Positions 16,785-26,200 of a stretch of DNA of 64,000 nt are shown here, in pieces. Source of the DNA: Colwellia sp. Arc7-635. Its GTDB lineage: Bacteria; Pseudomonadota; Gammaproteobacteria; Enterobacterales; Alteromonadaceae. The translations under genes and the position numbers were made by a program. The notes beneath the pieces are model-generated. The model ran no database searches and was not told the DNA's origin. It saw only the letters and a list, made by a program, of their open reading frames with translations. Position 1 is the stretch's first letter. Every line of letters starts with the position of its first letter. The stretch is from assembly GCF_003971255.1 (NCBI RefSeq), contig NZ_CP034660.1, forward strand, positions 62,001 through 126,000, in the 5' to 3' direction.

Positions 16785-19700
16785 GTGAATATTTTTTTAC
16801 GAAAAAATTTCAGCAGTGTTAAGTCAAACCTAGCAAGTACAGCAGTATTTACTATCTTTACCGGTAGTGTATTAGCTTCGTCAATGGTTAACGCGGATGA
16901 AATATGGAGCGAAAACTTCGATGCTGCAGGCGTCGATGGTAAAGGAGCGGTCTTCAATCAAGTTGACTTAAGTGGTATAACCAAATGGTCAATAGATGTA
17001 AGTTCAGCGCAACTTACTGCAACATCTGATTGGTTTAAAGTTAGAAGTGGTAAGTTTGAAGGTCGAGATTTAGACGGATCAGCCATTTGGTTGTCTGAAG
17101 CTATCGACATTAGTACTTTTTCCAATGTAAACGTATCGGTCAATGCCGCAGAAGATGGCAATCATGAAGGAACTGACTTTCTTGATGTTGCTTATGCCAT
17201 TGATGGTGGTGAGTTTGTTAATGTAGAAAACTTTCAAGGTAAAGGCGATGCGTCGCATACCTTAGTTGATGACTTTACTAGTGCCGTAGTTACTGCCGCA
17301 ATTGCTGAAGGTAGTTCTTTAGTTATTCGCGTTAGTATGAAGAATAATGCTGGCTCTGAATATATTAGTATCGACAATGTTGTTGTTACAGGTAATAACG
17401 GTAGCGTAGAGCCACCGATTGATCCGCCGATTGACCCACCAATAGATCCTCCGGTTGAGCCACCAGTAACCGATACGATTATTGATGCTTGTTTCAATTG
17501 CCCAGATTTAAGTAAAGTGGCATCAGCAAGTGATTTTGATGACAGTATTTATTATGCTGACGTACATTCTTCGTTGACGAATCAAGCTACATCTACTGAG
17601 CTTCGTGGCGCTATTAATGGTGCGATTAGTGTTAATCATAATGTCTTAAGTTACTCTGAAGTTTGGACAGCATTGACACAAACAGATGAAGACCCGCTTA
17701 ATCACGATAATGTTATTTTGTTATACCGTGGTCTTTCATTAGCTAAATTCTCTAATGGTAGCGGTCCGCAATCTTCAAATCCAGATAATTGGAATCGTGA
17801 ACATGTTTGGGCAAAAAGTCACGGCTTTCCAAGTTCAAGCGCTTCAGCTTATACCGATATTCATCACTTAAGACCCACTGATATTTCAGTTAACTCTTCA
17901 CGTGGCAATCTAGATTTTGATTATAGCGACAATGCTTTATCAGAAGCGCCTCAGAATAGAGTTGATGGTAATTCATTTGAGCCTCGTGATGCGGTTAAAG
18001 GTGATGTTGCCCGTATGACTTTTTATATGGATGTACGCTATGAAGGTGCTGAACCACAAACACCAGATTTAACTTTAGTTGATATGTTAACGAGTACAGG
18101 TGAGCCTAGATTAGGTAAGTTATGTGCTTTACTTGCTTGGCATGAAGCTGACCCGGTTGACAGTTACGAGCAAGAGCGTAATAACCGTATTTTTGAATTC
18201 CAAGGTAACCGTAACCCGTTTATTGACCATCCTGAGTGGGCAACACAAGTATTTACTAATGCCTGTGACGGAACGACACCTCCGGATCCGATTGACCCGA
18301 CACCTGTAGACCCAGTTGACCCGGTTGATCCAACACCAGTTGATCCAGTAGACCCTACACCGCCATCAAGCAGTTCTGCTTTATTTATATCAGAATATGT
18401 TGAAGGTAGTAGCTTTAACAAAGCGGTTGAAATATTTAACCCAACCAACACAACGGTATCGTTATCAGGTTACCAGCTTAAACTTTATGGTAATGGTAGT
18501 ACTGAACCAACCATAACGGCTGATTTATCAGGTGAAGTGTTAGCGAATGACGTAGTTGTTCTTGGCTCTACACAAATAACTGAGGACAGCGCATTAAAGC
18601 CCTTAGTTGATATGGCAAGTAGCGCGGTCAACTTTAATGGTGATGACTACTTTGAGTTAGTTAAAGATGGAGAACTAGTTGATTCATTTGGCGTTAAAGG
18701 CGAAAGAACTAGCTGGGCGTCAAACACCACGCTAGTGAGAAAAAATACTGTTAGCAGTGGCGATAAGAACGTGAGTGATGCTTTCGTTGTTGCTAATGAA
18801 TGGGACAGCTATCCGTCAAATACTTTTAGCTTTTTAGGCTCTCATAGCTTTGATGGTACTGTGGTTGACCCAGGTCCAGATCCTGAACCTGAAGAACCAT
18901 CGTTAATCGGTATGTGTGGCGATAGCGCTGAACTTATCAGTGCTATTCAAGGCAATGGCGATGCTTCACCAATGATAGGACAAAACAAAGTTGTTGAGGG
19001 TGTTGTAACCTCTGTTGTCGATAGTTTATCTGGTTTCTTCTTGCAAGAAGAATCACAAGATAACGATAGCGATTCAGCAACCTCAGAAGCTATTTTTGTT
19101 TACCTAGATGGTAAAGGTGATGCCCCAAGCGCAGGTACTGTTGTACGTGCTAAAGGTGATATCAGCGAGTTTTTCAATCGTACTCAATTAACGCTTAGTG
19201 AAAGTGTTGTTGATTGTGGTGTTGGTGGTACCGTCGCTGCAGTTAATGTCACTATGCCAGTGGCTAGTTTAAATGATTGGGAATCAATGGAAGGTATGAA
19301 AGTTACTTTTGAGCAAAAGCTACATGTAACTGATACCTTTACTTTGGCAAGATTTGGTCAAATTAGTTTGTCTAAGGGACGATTACTTATTCCAACTAAT
19401 ATCTATGAGCCAGGCTCTAGTCAAGCAATAGCACTAGCGGATAGAAATAAGCGTAATGTGATTGTGCTTGATGATCAAAATAATAGCCAAAATCCTGAAT
19501 TTGTACCTTTTCCAAATTCTGGCTTGAGCTACAACAATGGTGTTCGATTAGGTGACGCAGTTGATAATATTACCGGTATTTTAGATTATAGCTTCAGTAC
19601 TTATCGTATTTTACCTACGCAAGAACCTACCTTCCTTGGTAATAATCAACGTCAAGCTTCACCAACTATTGGTTCAGAAAGTGAAGTTAAAGTCGCTAGC

Positions 19701-20822
19701 TTTAATGTTTTAAATTACTTTAATGGTGATGGCCAAGGCAGTGGTTTCCCAACCGCACGTGGCGCTGATACCTTTGAAGAATTTACCCGTCAAAGTGATA
19801 AAATAGTCGCTGCTTTAGCTGAAATTAATGCTGATGTTGTTGGTTTAATGGAAATAGAAAATGATGGCTTTGACGAGTTATCTGCTATTGCCGACCTAAC
19901 CGATAAACTAAATAGCGTAGTGGGTGCTAATACTTATCAATATATCAGTATCGATGCGACTGAATTAGGTGGCGATGCTATTGCGGTTGGTTTGCTTTAT
20001 AAACCTGCTACGGTATCACTTGCTGGTAATGCGGTAACAACCAATGAAACACCGTTCGATTTTGGTAACCGTCAACCGTTAGTACAATCGTTTACCTCTA
20101 ATACCAGTGGTGAAACGTTTACCGTTGCTGTTAACCATTTTAAATCAAAAGGTAGCTGTGGTAGTGCCTCTGGTGGTAATGCGGATCAAAACGACGGACA
20201 AGTTTGTTGGAATGAGCTTCGTACTCAAGCGGCAAATAAACTGGTGTCGTGGTTAGATTCGAAACCAACTGATGCTGACACTGATAATATTTTAATTATT
20301 GGTGACCTTAATGCTTACGGCATGGAAGATCCAATACGAGCAATTACAGCGACGGGTTATCACAACCTTATTGCTGAAAAAATTGGTCAAGGCGCTTATT
20401 CTTATGCCTTTGGTGGTGAAAGTGGTTACTTAGATCATGCCTTGGCATCAAGTAGTTTAAATGCTTTTGTAGACTCGGTTGATGAGTGGCATATTAATGC
20501 TGATGAGCCGGTTGCTTTTGATTACAACATTGAAAGAAAGTCAGATAACCAATTAGCGACTTACTATGGCAGCGATGCTTACCGTGCCTCTGATCATGAC
20601 CCTGTTATCGTATCATTTACTTTTAATACGCCTGAAGTATTGATTGGCGATTTTGATAAAGATGCGGATATTGATATTGCTGACATTAGAACTTTTATCG
20701 GTATGTTAAGAGCCGGCGAAAGCTTTGATTTAAGCTACGACTTAAATAACGATGGTCAAGTAAGTATGCTCGATGCTCGTGTGCTTATGCAGAGCTGTAC
20801 TCGTAGTCGCTGTGCAATGTAA
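16785..20822 (+). CDS. Secreted multidomain nuclease: endonuclease I + LTD + ExeM/NucH + dockerin
   Basis: About 1345 aa. GTG 16785 is preferred over GTG 16776 or 16782 because GGGAG lies 8 nt upstream. Order: long signal peptide (SMVNADE); beta-sandwich (residues about 40-205); Pro/Asp linker (PPIDPPIDPP); endonuclease I domain with NREHVWAKS and DIHHLRPTD (about 235-490); second linker (DPVDPTPVDPVDP); lamin-tail-like domain (about 531-690); OB-like segment from about 705; endonuclease/exonuclease/phosphatase domain (FNVLNYF, MEIENDGFDEL, IGDLNAYG, SDHDPVIV; about 965-1280); dockerin type I pair (DFDKDADIDIADI and DLNNDGQVSMLDA; about 1286-1335). It carries two unrelated nuclease active sites. 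ExeM relatives often end in a GlyGly-CTERM anchor; here a dockerin takes that place. It probably degrades extracellular DNA for phosphate or nucleosides. Confidence 0.92.
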   Translation: MNIFLRKNFSSVKSNLASTAVFTIFTGSVLASSMVNADEIWSENFDAAGVDGKGAVFNQVDLSGITKWSIDVSSAQLTATSDWFKVRSGKFEGRDLDGSAIWLSEAIDISTFSNVNVSVNAAEDGNHEGTDFLDVAYAIDGGEFVNVENFQGKGDASHTLVDDFTSAVVTAAIAEGSSLVIRVSMKNNAGSEYISIDNVVVTGNNGSVEPPIDPPIDPPIDPPVEPPVTDTIIDACFNCPDLSKVASASDFDDSIYYADVHSSLTNQATSTELRGAINGAISVNHNVLSYSEVWTALTQTDEDPLNHDNVILLYRGLSLAKFSNGSGPQSSNPDNWNREHVWAKSHGFPSSSASAYTDIHHLRPTDISVNSSRGNLDFDYSDNALSEAPQNRVDGNSFEPRDAVKGDVARMTFYMDVRYEGAEPQTPDLTLVDMLTSTGEPRLGKLCALLAWHEADPVDSYEQERNNRIFEFQGNRNPFIDHPEWATQVFTNACDGTTPPDPIDPTPVDPVDPVDPTPVDPVDPTPPSSSSALFISEYVEGSSFNKAVEIFNPTNTTVSLSGYQLKLYGNGSTEPTITADLSGEVLANDVVVLGSTQITEDSALKPLVDMASSAVNFNGDDYFELVKDGELVDSFGVKGERTSWASNTTLVRKNTVSSGDKNVSDAFVVANEWDSYPSNTFSFLGSHSFDGTVVDPGPDPEPEEPSLIGMCGDSAELISAIQGNGDASPMIGQNKVVEGVVTSVVDSLSGFFLQEESQDNDSDSATSEAIFVYLDGKGDAPSAGTVVRAKGDISEFFNRTQLTLSESVVDCGVGGTVAAVNVTMPVASLNDWESMEGMKVTFEQKLHVTDTFTLARFGQISLSKGRLLIPTNIYEPGSSQAIALADRNKRNVIVLDDQNNSQNPEFVPFPNSGLSYNNGVRLGDAVDNITGILDYSFSTYRILPTQEPTFLGNNQRQASPTIGSESEVKVASFNVLNYFNGDGQGSGFPTARGADTFEEFTRQSDKIVAALAEINADVVGLMEIENDGFDELSAIADLTDKLNSVVGANTYQYISIDATELGGDAIAVGLLYKPATVSLAGNAVTTNETPFDFGNRQPLVQSFTSNTSGETFTVAVNHFKSKGSCGSASGGNADQNDGQVCWNELRTQAANKLVSWLDSKPTDADTDNILIIGDLNAYGMEDPIRAITATGYHNLIAEKIGQGAYSYAFGGESGYLDHALASSSLNAFVDSVDEWHINADEPVAFDYNIERKSDNQLATYYGSDAYRASDHDPVIVSFTFNTPEVLIGDFDKDADIDIADIRTFIGMLRAGESFDLSYDLNNDGQVSMLDARVLMQSCTRSRCAM

Positions 20823-20867
20823 TCATATTTTTTATAACAACAATAAATTTTAAAAATAGGAAAAATA

Positions 20868-21476
20868 ATGAAAAAATTATTAATACTTTTAACCTTTTGG
20901 TGTACTGCTATTACCGCCAATGCTTCATTAATCACGATTGATATTGAAGATAAAGTTTATGGCATTAACGATACGTTAACTGCCAATATATACATCTCTG
21001 AATTGGAAGGGGCCCTAGGAATTCAAACGTTAGTTTCGGGTTTTACATTTGACTTTGACTTTACAAAAAGCCTACTAGATTTTGGTCAAGTCACCTTCGG
21101 TGATAAGCTTGATGTAGATAGCTTCTTTGGTATTCCGAGCAACGCCGTGGGGTTATATAATCCTGGTGATTCTTTTGTTAAAGTGAGTGAAGAGACGGTA
21201 GCAGATTCTATTGACTTAGATATTGCGCAAGGCGGACTTTCACGCTTTTTACTCGCTTCAATTGATTTTACTGTGTTAGGCAATGGGCAGGCTATATTTG
21301 GATTAAGTAATATTGCTATTTTTGATGACTTTGCAACATCACATGATTTTATCTCTGGTGAAGGCAATACGGCAAGATTAGGTAATCAAGTAAGTGTTCC
21401 AGAGCCAAGCACTATAGCTATTTTTGCTTTAGCATTATTAATGCTTGTGAACACGACAAGAAAAGCAAAGCACTAA
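20868..21476 (+). CDS. PEP-CTERM protein with cohesin-like domain
   Basis: 202 aa. Signal peptide (ending TANASL), one beta-rich domain (residues about 20-170), then a PEP-CTERM tail: VPEPS at 177-181, a hydrophobic helix and a basic end (TTRKAKH). The tail marks it for exosortase/EpsH-type processing at the envelope; no exosortase is in this window. The domain (TLTANIYISELEG, GFTFDFDFTKSLLDFGQV) resembles cohesin-like folds, judged by eye only. RBS TAGGAAAAATA is good. It lies 45 bp after the dockerin-bearing nuclease with no terminator between, so the two are probably cotranscribed and could be an anchor-cargo pair. Confidence 0.8.
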   Translation: MKKLLILLTFWCTAITANASLITIDIEDKVYGINDTLTANIYISELEGALGIQTLVSGFTFDFDFTKSLLDFGQVTFGDKLDVDSFFGIPSNAVGLYNPGDSFVKVSEETVADSIDLDIAQGGLSRFLLASIDFTVLGNGQAIFGLSNIAIFDDFATSHDFISGEGNTARLGNQVSVPEPSTIAIFALALLMLVNTTRKAKH

Positions 21477-21492
21477 AAATATTAAGTTAATC

Positions 21493-21549
21493 ATACCTAC
21501 TAGTCTGAACGCTTAATCTAAGCATTCACTAGTAGGTATACCTTTCTAT
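21493..21549 (+). terminator. Long hairpin closing the nuclease/PEP-CTERM unit
   Basis: Outer 12-bp stem ATACCTACTAGT / ACTAGTAGGTAT and inner stem GCTTA/TAAGC with a 3-nt loop, separated by small mismatches. It begins 17 bases after the stop. The downstream T tract is weak, so it may act as a terminator or an mRNA-stabilising hairpin. Confidence 0.55.
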
Positions 21550-21668
21550 AAAATCAATATTTACTCACTGAAAACAAGACTTTAGTTATTTTTAAAAACT
21601 AGGTAAGCTGTCAGCTGAAAATTAAACTAGTTAATAACTTAACTGGTCTTACGAATAAGGACATCAGC

Positions 21669-23867
21669 ATGGCATTACGCTTTGTTATTACAACATTTAT
21701 TGGTTTTATCTTTCTATCTTTACCCGCTTTTTCACAAACGGACAGTATTGGTCCTACAGTAGACGAATTGTTAGTAAAGCGAGATATAGCCGCAAAATCA
21801 TTCACCAGCAGTGCTGTAATATTAAGTCGTCGGGGTGATGTAGTTATCGATGATAAAGGCTTTGAAATAAGCCATTACTACAATGCTATTTATATTGCTG
21901 ATGACACTGCAGTAAAAGACTATTCAAAGTTAGTTAGTCAGTTCAATTCGTATTATCAAGAAAAGAAAATAGACTTTGCCCGTGTTATTACATCTGAAGG
22001 TAAAGTTATAGAAATGCAAAAAGACGCCATTTCACTCGTTTCTAGTAACAGTGGTGACTATTTTGATGAAGGTAAGCAGTATGAGTTTGCGTTACCCCAG
22101 TTAAAGGCGGGGAGCATCATTGAATATCAAGCCACTACGCAGCAAATAAAACCTTATATCGAGAAAGAATGGTTCTCAAGTATTAACTTCCATTTTGTAA
22201 AGTTTTTACCCAGCATTAACTGGTTAAGAATTGATCCTGTATTAGAAACAACCAACACGTTAACCGTGCCAAAAAACATCGAACTATCTATCGTCAATTA
22301 CAATATTGACATAGAGCCTAAGCTAACTAAAACGGCAAAAAACAAAATATATACATGGCGTACAACTCATCAAAAAGGGCTAGAGTTAGAGACAGAAATG
22401 CCGAGCCTAGATGACATTTTACCGACAGTTCACCTATCCACGATACAAGACTGGAGTACAGTTAATCGATGGTTTAATACTCTATATTTACCCACACAAA
22501 AATCAGATGAAACAATCGTTGAGTTAGCCAAAACTATATTTCATCAAGATATGAACGAGTATGAAAAAATAAAAGCCGTGTTTGATTATATGCAAAAAAA
22601 TGTTCGTTATATTGGTGCCCATGTAAATCGCGGTGGCTATAAGCCTCATTTGGCTAGTGAGGTATTAAGTCAAGCTTATGGTGACTGCAAAGATCAAACC
22701 GTACTGATCATTGCCTTATTAAAACAAGCAGGCATAGCAGCATACCCAGCATTGATTAATTCGTATCCAGGGGCAAAGTTTAGCGATGAATTGCCCATGC
22801 TAAATTTTGATCACATGATCACTTATGTTGAAACAAAAACCGCTAAATACTGGTTGGATACAAGTGGTGAAACGGGAACCTTTCCTGGCATAAATCTGAA
22901 TTTAGAAGACAAAAAAGCATTAGTTGTTGATGAAAAAGAGGGGCGGATTTTACAACTACCTGCCACGACAAGTGCAGATAACATTGCCACAGTGAATATC
23001 GATTTTTCGCTTGATAAAACGGTCATTAATGCGCATGTTGCGTTAGATTTGTCTGGACATGTTGAAACTAATTTACGAAATTTCATACAATTTTCACCAA
23101 ACGCATTAGCCGCGACTGAACAAATAATGTCACCGTTATTATTTAATACTCGTATCAGTGATTTTAAAAACTCAGATCCTATCGATATTACAAAATCATT
23201 CACATTATCAGCAAATTTTAGTGATATTGCAGAAATTACATCTGATATTGATAATTTTAGATATAGCTATGATTTTAGTTCTATTTTAAGTGTATTTACC
23301 TCGTTTAGTAACCTAGCACCTGTTGCAACCCGAAAATTTGATTTTGTTGTACTACAGCCAATTACAGTGGTTATAAATTCATTCTATCCACAACCTTGGG
23401 CAAACTCAGAATTAGGTTATAGCCAACCAGCACAAAACATTGAAAATAAGTTTTTTGAATTAACGCACCAAGTACAAGAAAAAGATAATGGTGTTTATGT
23501 AACATCAACCTTCGTGTTACCAAAGCAAGTGGTTAAAATTGATGACTATGCTGACTTTTATCAGCAGGTGAATGATTTTCCAGCGCACTCGCAAAGCTTA
23601 TTTGTGTTTCTAAAGCCTTCACTGTCGACACCTAAATTTGTGACCAGTAGCGGTTCTGACATATCGAGTAAAATTCAGCACACCAAAAACTTGTTAGAGC
23701 AATCCCAATTCGTTCAAGCACTTGTTGTCATTCAAGAGGTTATTGCTGAGAACGAAAGTAATGGTGAAGCACAATACCTTTTAGGTTTAGCACTTGGCTT
23801 TGCCGGTAAAGATGTGAAGTCTGAACAAGCTTTTGAGCGTGCAGAGCAACTTGGCTATCAGTATTAG
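21669..23867 (+). CDS. DUF3857/transglutaminase-like protein with C-terminal TPR
   Basis: 732 aa, signal peptide (FLSLPAFSQ). N-terminal DUF3857 domain (residues about 55-240), then a transglutaminase-like core: Cys340 in YGDCKDQT, His in NFDHMITYV, Asp in YWLDTSGE. These form the expected Cys-His-Asp triad. The C-terminal about 65 residues resemble TPR helices (GEAQYLLGLALGFAGKD). Such proteins are envelope-located and often sit near exopolysaccharide or PEP-CTERM genes; substrates are generally unknown. The following lipoprotein gene starts 10 bp after its stop, so the two form a pair. A hydrolase/peptidase role instead of crosslinking is equally possible. Confidence 0.88.
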   Translation: MALRFVITTFIGFIFLSLPAFSQTDSIGPTVDELLVKRDIAAKSFTSSAVILSRRGDVVIDDKGFEISHYYNAIYIADDTAVKDYSKLVSQFNSYYQEKKIDFARVITSEGKVIEMQKDAISLVSSNSGDYFDEGKQYEFALPQLKAGSIIEYQATTQQIKPYIEKEWFSSINFHFVKFLPSINWLRIDPVLETTNTLTVPKNIELSIVNYNIDIEPKLTKTAKNKIYTWRTTHQKGLELETEMPSLDDILPTVHLSTIQDWSTVNRWFNTLYLPTQKSDETIVELAKTIFHQDMNEYEKIKAVFDYMQKNVRYIGAHVNRGGYKPHLASEVLSQAYGDCKDQTVLIIALLKQAGIAAYPALINSYPGAKFSDELPMLNFDHMITYVETKTAKYWLDTSGETGTFPGINLNLEDKKALVVDEKEGRILQLPATTSADNIATVNIDFSLDKTVINAHVALDLSGHVETNLRNFIQFSPNALAATEQIMSPLLFNTRISDFKNSDPIDITKSFTLSANFSDIAEITSDIDNFRYSYDFSSILSVFTSFSNLAPVATRKFDFVVLQPITVVINSFYPQPWANSELGYSQPAQNIENKFFELTHQVQEKDNGVYVTSTFVLPKQVVKIDDYADFYQQVNDFPAHSQSLFVFLKPSLSTPKFVTSSGSDISSKIQHTKNLLEQSQFVQALVVIQEVIAENESNGEAQYLLGLALGFAGKDVKSEQAFERAEQLGYQY

Positions 23868-23877
23868 GAGCACAGTA

Positions 23878-25257
23878 GTGAAAATTATTTATACCAGTTT
23901 CATAATATTCTTTCTCAGTGCTTGTGTAAGTACGCAAAAAAATCAGACAATAAAAATGTCTGCTGGCGCGTTGAAAGAGCAACAACTTTTCGTTAATGGT
24001 ACTAACTATCAAAAAGATACGGTGGCATTAACCGAATTAGCGGTTATTCGATTACAGCGGTACGAAGCGAACAAAAACCTATTTTACCTAAATCAGGTTA
24101 TATCTATCTATGAGGAACTGTTCAAACGCCAGCCTTATAATAATGAAGTTTTATTACAGTTTTATCGCTTAAACCTTTTTAAAGGCATTGCAACGAACAA
24201 CTATGATGTAGAACATTGGCAGGCGTTCTATCAACAACAACCTTTTTTACAAAAAATTGATATAGCACCGCCGACATATATGACTTTGCCACTTGCAGCC
24301 AGAGATAGTTTAAGTACTGTTGAGCGTATTAACATATTGCAAAAAACAGTAAAGGATAATCCGTACTTTGTTAATGGTTATATGGACCTTTCAGCAGCAT
24401 ACGCGAAGCAAAATAAAGCACAGTTATCATTATTTTTATTAGAAACTGCAGCAATATATAACCCGAAGAATAGCGATATATTAGGGCTATTAAATGAATT
24501 TAGAGTAGATAAAATATTTGATGAAATCTGTCAAAATGACGTAAGTGATAATTTGATTCAAGCATTCGAAGACTATAAGTTTTTAGTAAAAACTTCGCCA
24601 AACGACGCCTATTATCATATGCAATTTAGCACAGTATTACGCCTAATGGGGCGAATGCGTATGTCGTCTTTTTCTGCTAAAAAAGCCGCGTCTATTGACG
24701 CTAAATATCAAGGTGCTTTAGCCGAAGCTGAGTTTTGGCTTGGCAATAATAACGCTGTAAGCGCATATTTTGCAGCCAAGGATATTACGAGTTTTGAAAC
24801 GGAAGACTTATATCTAAATATTTTATTTAATGTCGTTAATTTCAACTGGCAGCAAGCTGCTAATATAACGGAAGAATACATTACGAGAAATGATAGAAGT
24901 TTTTACGGTGTACTTTACGGCGCACACGCTTTTAAAATGTTAGGGCAAGAAGATAGCGCAAAGCAAATAACCACAAAGGGATTAATTAACCTTCACGTTA
25001 AACCTTGGCAGCAACAGATGTTAAATTTTGCTAATCAACAAATTACCTCCAAAGAGCTAATGGCAGCGAGTAAAGACAGCTGTAATAAATCAGAGGCTTA
25101 TTTTATTCGTGGTTTAACCGATATAAAATCTGGAAAAATGGCTGATGCTCAGCAAAACATGGAGGCTGTTGAGGGCTTAAATATTTATCCATTCTATGAA
25201 TATGCGGGTGCTAAGCAAATAGTGACGCGACTCAAAAGTATTTCACCTGAGCATTAG
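23878..25257 (+). CDS. TPR-containing lipoprotein
   Basis: 459 aa. GTG 23878 is chosen because AGGAG lies 7 nt upstream and because it places a lipoprotein signal at the very N-terminus (FFLSAC, lipobox Cys at residue 16 by this start). The rest is helical with repeated TPR-like segments (FVNGYMDLSAAYAKQNKAQL; AYYHMQFSTVLRLMGR; FYGVLYGAHAFKMLGQ). It is likely a periplasmic-facing outer-membrane scaffold acting with the transglutaminase-like protein upstream. No enzymatic motif is seen. Confidence 0.85.
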   Translation: MKIIYTSFIIFFLSACVSTQKNQTIKMSAGALKEQQLFVNGTNYQKDTVALTELAVIRLQRYEANKNLFYLNQVISIYEELFKRQPYNNEVLLQFYRLNLFKGIATNNYDVEHWQAFYQQQPFLQKIDIAPPTYMTLPLAARDSLSTVERINILQKTVKDNPYFVNGYMDLSAAYAKQNKAQLSLFLLETAAIYNPKNSDILGLLNEFRVDKIFDEICQNDVSDNLIQAFEDYKFLVKTSPNDAYYHMQFSTVLRLMGRMRMSSFSAKKAASIDAKYQGALAEAEFWLGNNNAVSAYFAAKDITSFETEDLYLNILFNVVNFNWQQAANITEEYITRNDRSFYGVLYGAHAFKMLGQEDSAKQITTKGLINLHVKPWQQQMLNFANQQITSKELMAASKDSCNKSEAYFIRGLTDIKSGKMADAQQNMEAVEGLNIYPFYEYAGAKQIVTRLKSISPEH

Positions 25258-25289
25258 TTGAAAATAGAGGAGCTAGTTCAACATTTTTA

Positions 25290-25328
25290 TAACGCTGCAT
25301 GATGAAGATATTAATATCAGCAGCGTTA
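25290..25328. terminator. Convergent hairpin between lipoprotein and GNAT gene
   Basis: TAACGCTGC / GCAGCGTTA stem (9 bp) with a loop that can itself pair (TGAT/ATCA). It lies between two convergent genes and could serve both strands; the T tract is poor. Confidence 0.5.
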
Positions 25329-25391
25329 GTTGATTAATTACCTGCATTGAATAGGCGTGTATATTCTGTAGGTACTAGCCAATCAAATTTA

Positions 25392-26018
25392 TTAACGGAT
25401 AGTTTGCGGGCTAGCCATAAATACTTTAAAAGGTAATGGTGCCTCTAACGCACTGTCATCAATAGCTAAATAGCTAAAGCCAGAATGTTCGAAGAATGTC
25501 ACTAATTGCTCGTTATTCAAGCTGTCATCGATTAAATTCATCGCTTGGTAATACGCTTTATTTTCTTCTGTTTCACAATCTTGTGCATCAAGAAACAAGT
25601 TCATCGGCATACTAAGTACCGAAATTGACTGTGCTTTGCTGTAGTGTTGAGCTATTTCTTGTAATAAAAACTTAGCAACACCTTGCTGACGAAATGCAGG
25701 TAAAACACTAATCGCTTCAATCAAAATATGATCTTTAGCTTTAACATCTACTTTTACTTGTAGTTTTTCGACCAAATCGGCAGCAATATTTTGTTTTTTA
25801 AAGAATAAGTTTAATGGAACTTCCCAATCAGTAGCATCTTGCTGGCTCAATAACTCATAGCTTTCATCAGCACCACGATGTTTATTCAACGTAATTATTT
25901 CTATTTCCGCTTTGGCAATAACTTGGTCTTGATCATTTTTAACATTAATTTCTTGCACTACTTGCCAGTCAAAAGCGCTTTTAATTTCTGGTTGTTTAAA
26001 TTCTATGGTTAAGTTCAT
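25392..26018 (-). CDS. GNAT-fold acetyltransferase-like protein
   Basis: 208 aa, cytoplasmic. The segment ISVLPAFRQQGVAKFLLQEI matches motif A of GNAT proteins (strand, then the Q/R-x-x-G-x-G/A acetyl-CoA loop, here RQQGVA, then a helix). The N-terminal 90 residues are beta-rich and not recognised. The C-terminal LVTFFEHSGFSYL looks like the usual last helix and strand. The substrate is unknown. It is a stand-alone gene. Confidence 0.65.
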   Translation of the reverse strand: MNLTIEFKQPEIKSAFDWQVVQEINVKNDQDQVIAKAEIEIITLNKHRGADESYELLSQQDATDWEVPLNLFFKKQNIAADLVEKLQVKVDVKAKDHILIEAISVLPAFRQQGVAKFLLQEIAQHYSKAQSISVLSMPMNLFLDAQDCETEENKAYYQAMNLIDDSLNNEQLVTFFEHSGFSYLAIDDSALEAPLPFKVFMASPQTIR

Positions 26019-26200
26019 GGTATTTCAGTGCTTTCGATAACCGTTGTATTCTAAAGGTGAAAAGCAACTGCCTTAAGTTTGTTGGCGTAGTAAGGTTAAA
26101 TCACTACAGATTGAAATAATGTGGCGTTTATACCATTAGTCGGGCCGTCTAACCACAACTTGCTGTTATTTTAGCGGCAAAATTTTGCTATTAAGCATAT

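Noticed and set aside
17404-17470. Repeat cluster resembling a mini-CRISPR or tandem array
   Set aside because: It is codon repetition of a PPID linker; there are no spacers and no cas genes.
18124-18451. Repeat-rich frames on other frames/strands of the nuclease linker (Gly-Ser-Thr-rich products)
   Set aside because: They are shadows of the Pro/Asp-repeat linker; the true frame is clear from the flanking domains.
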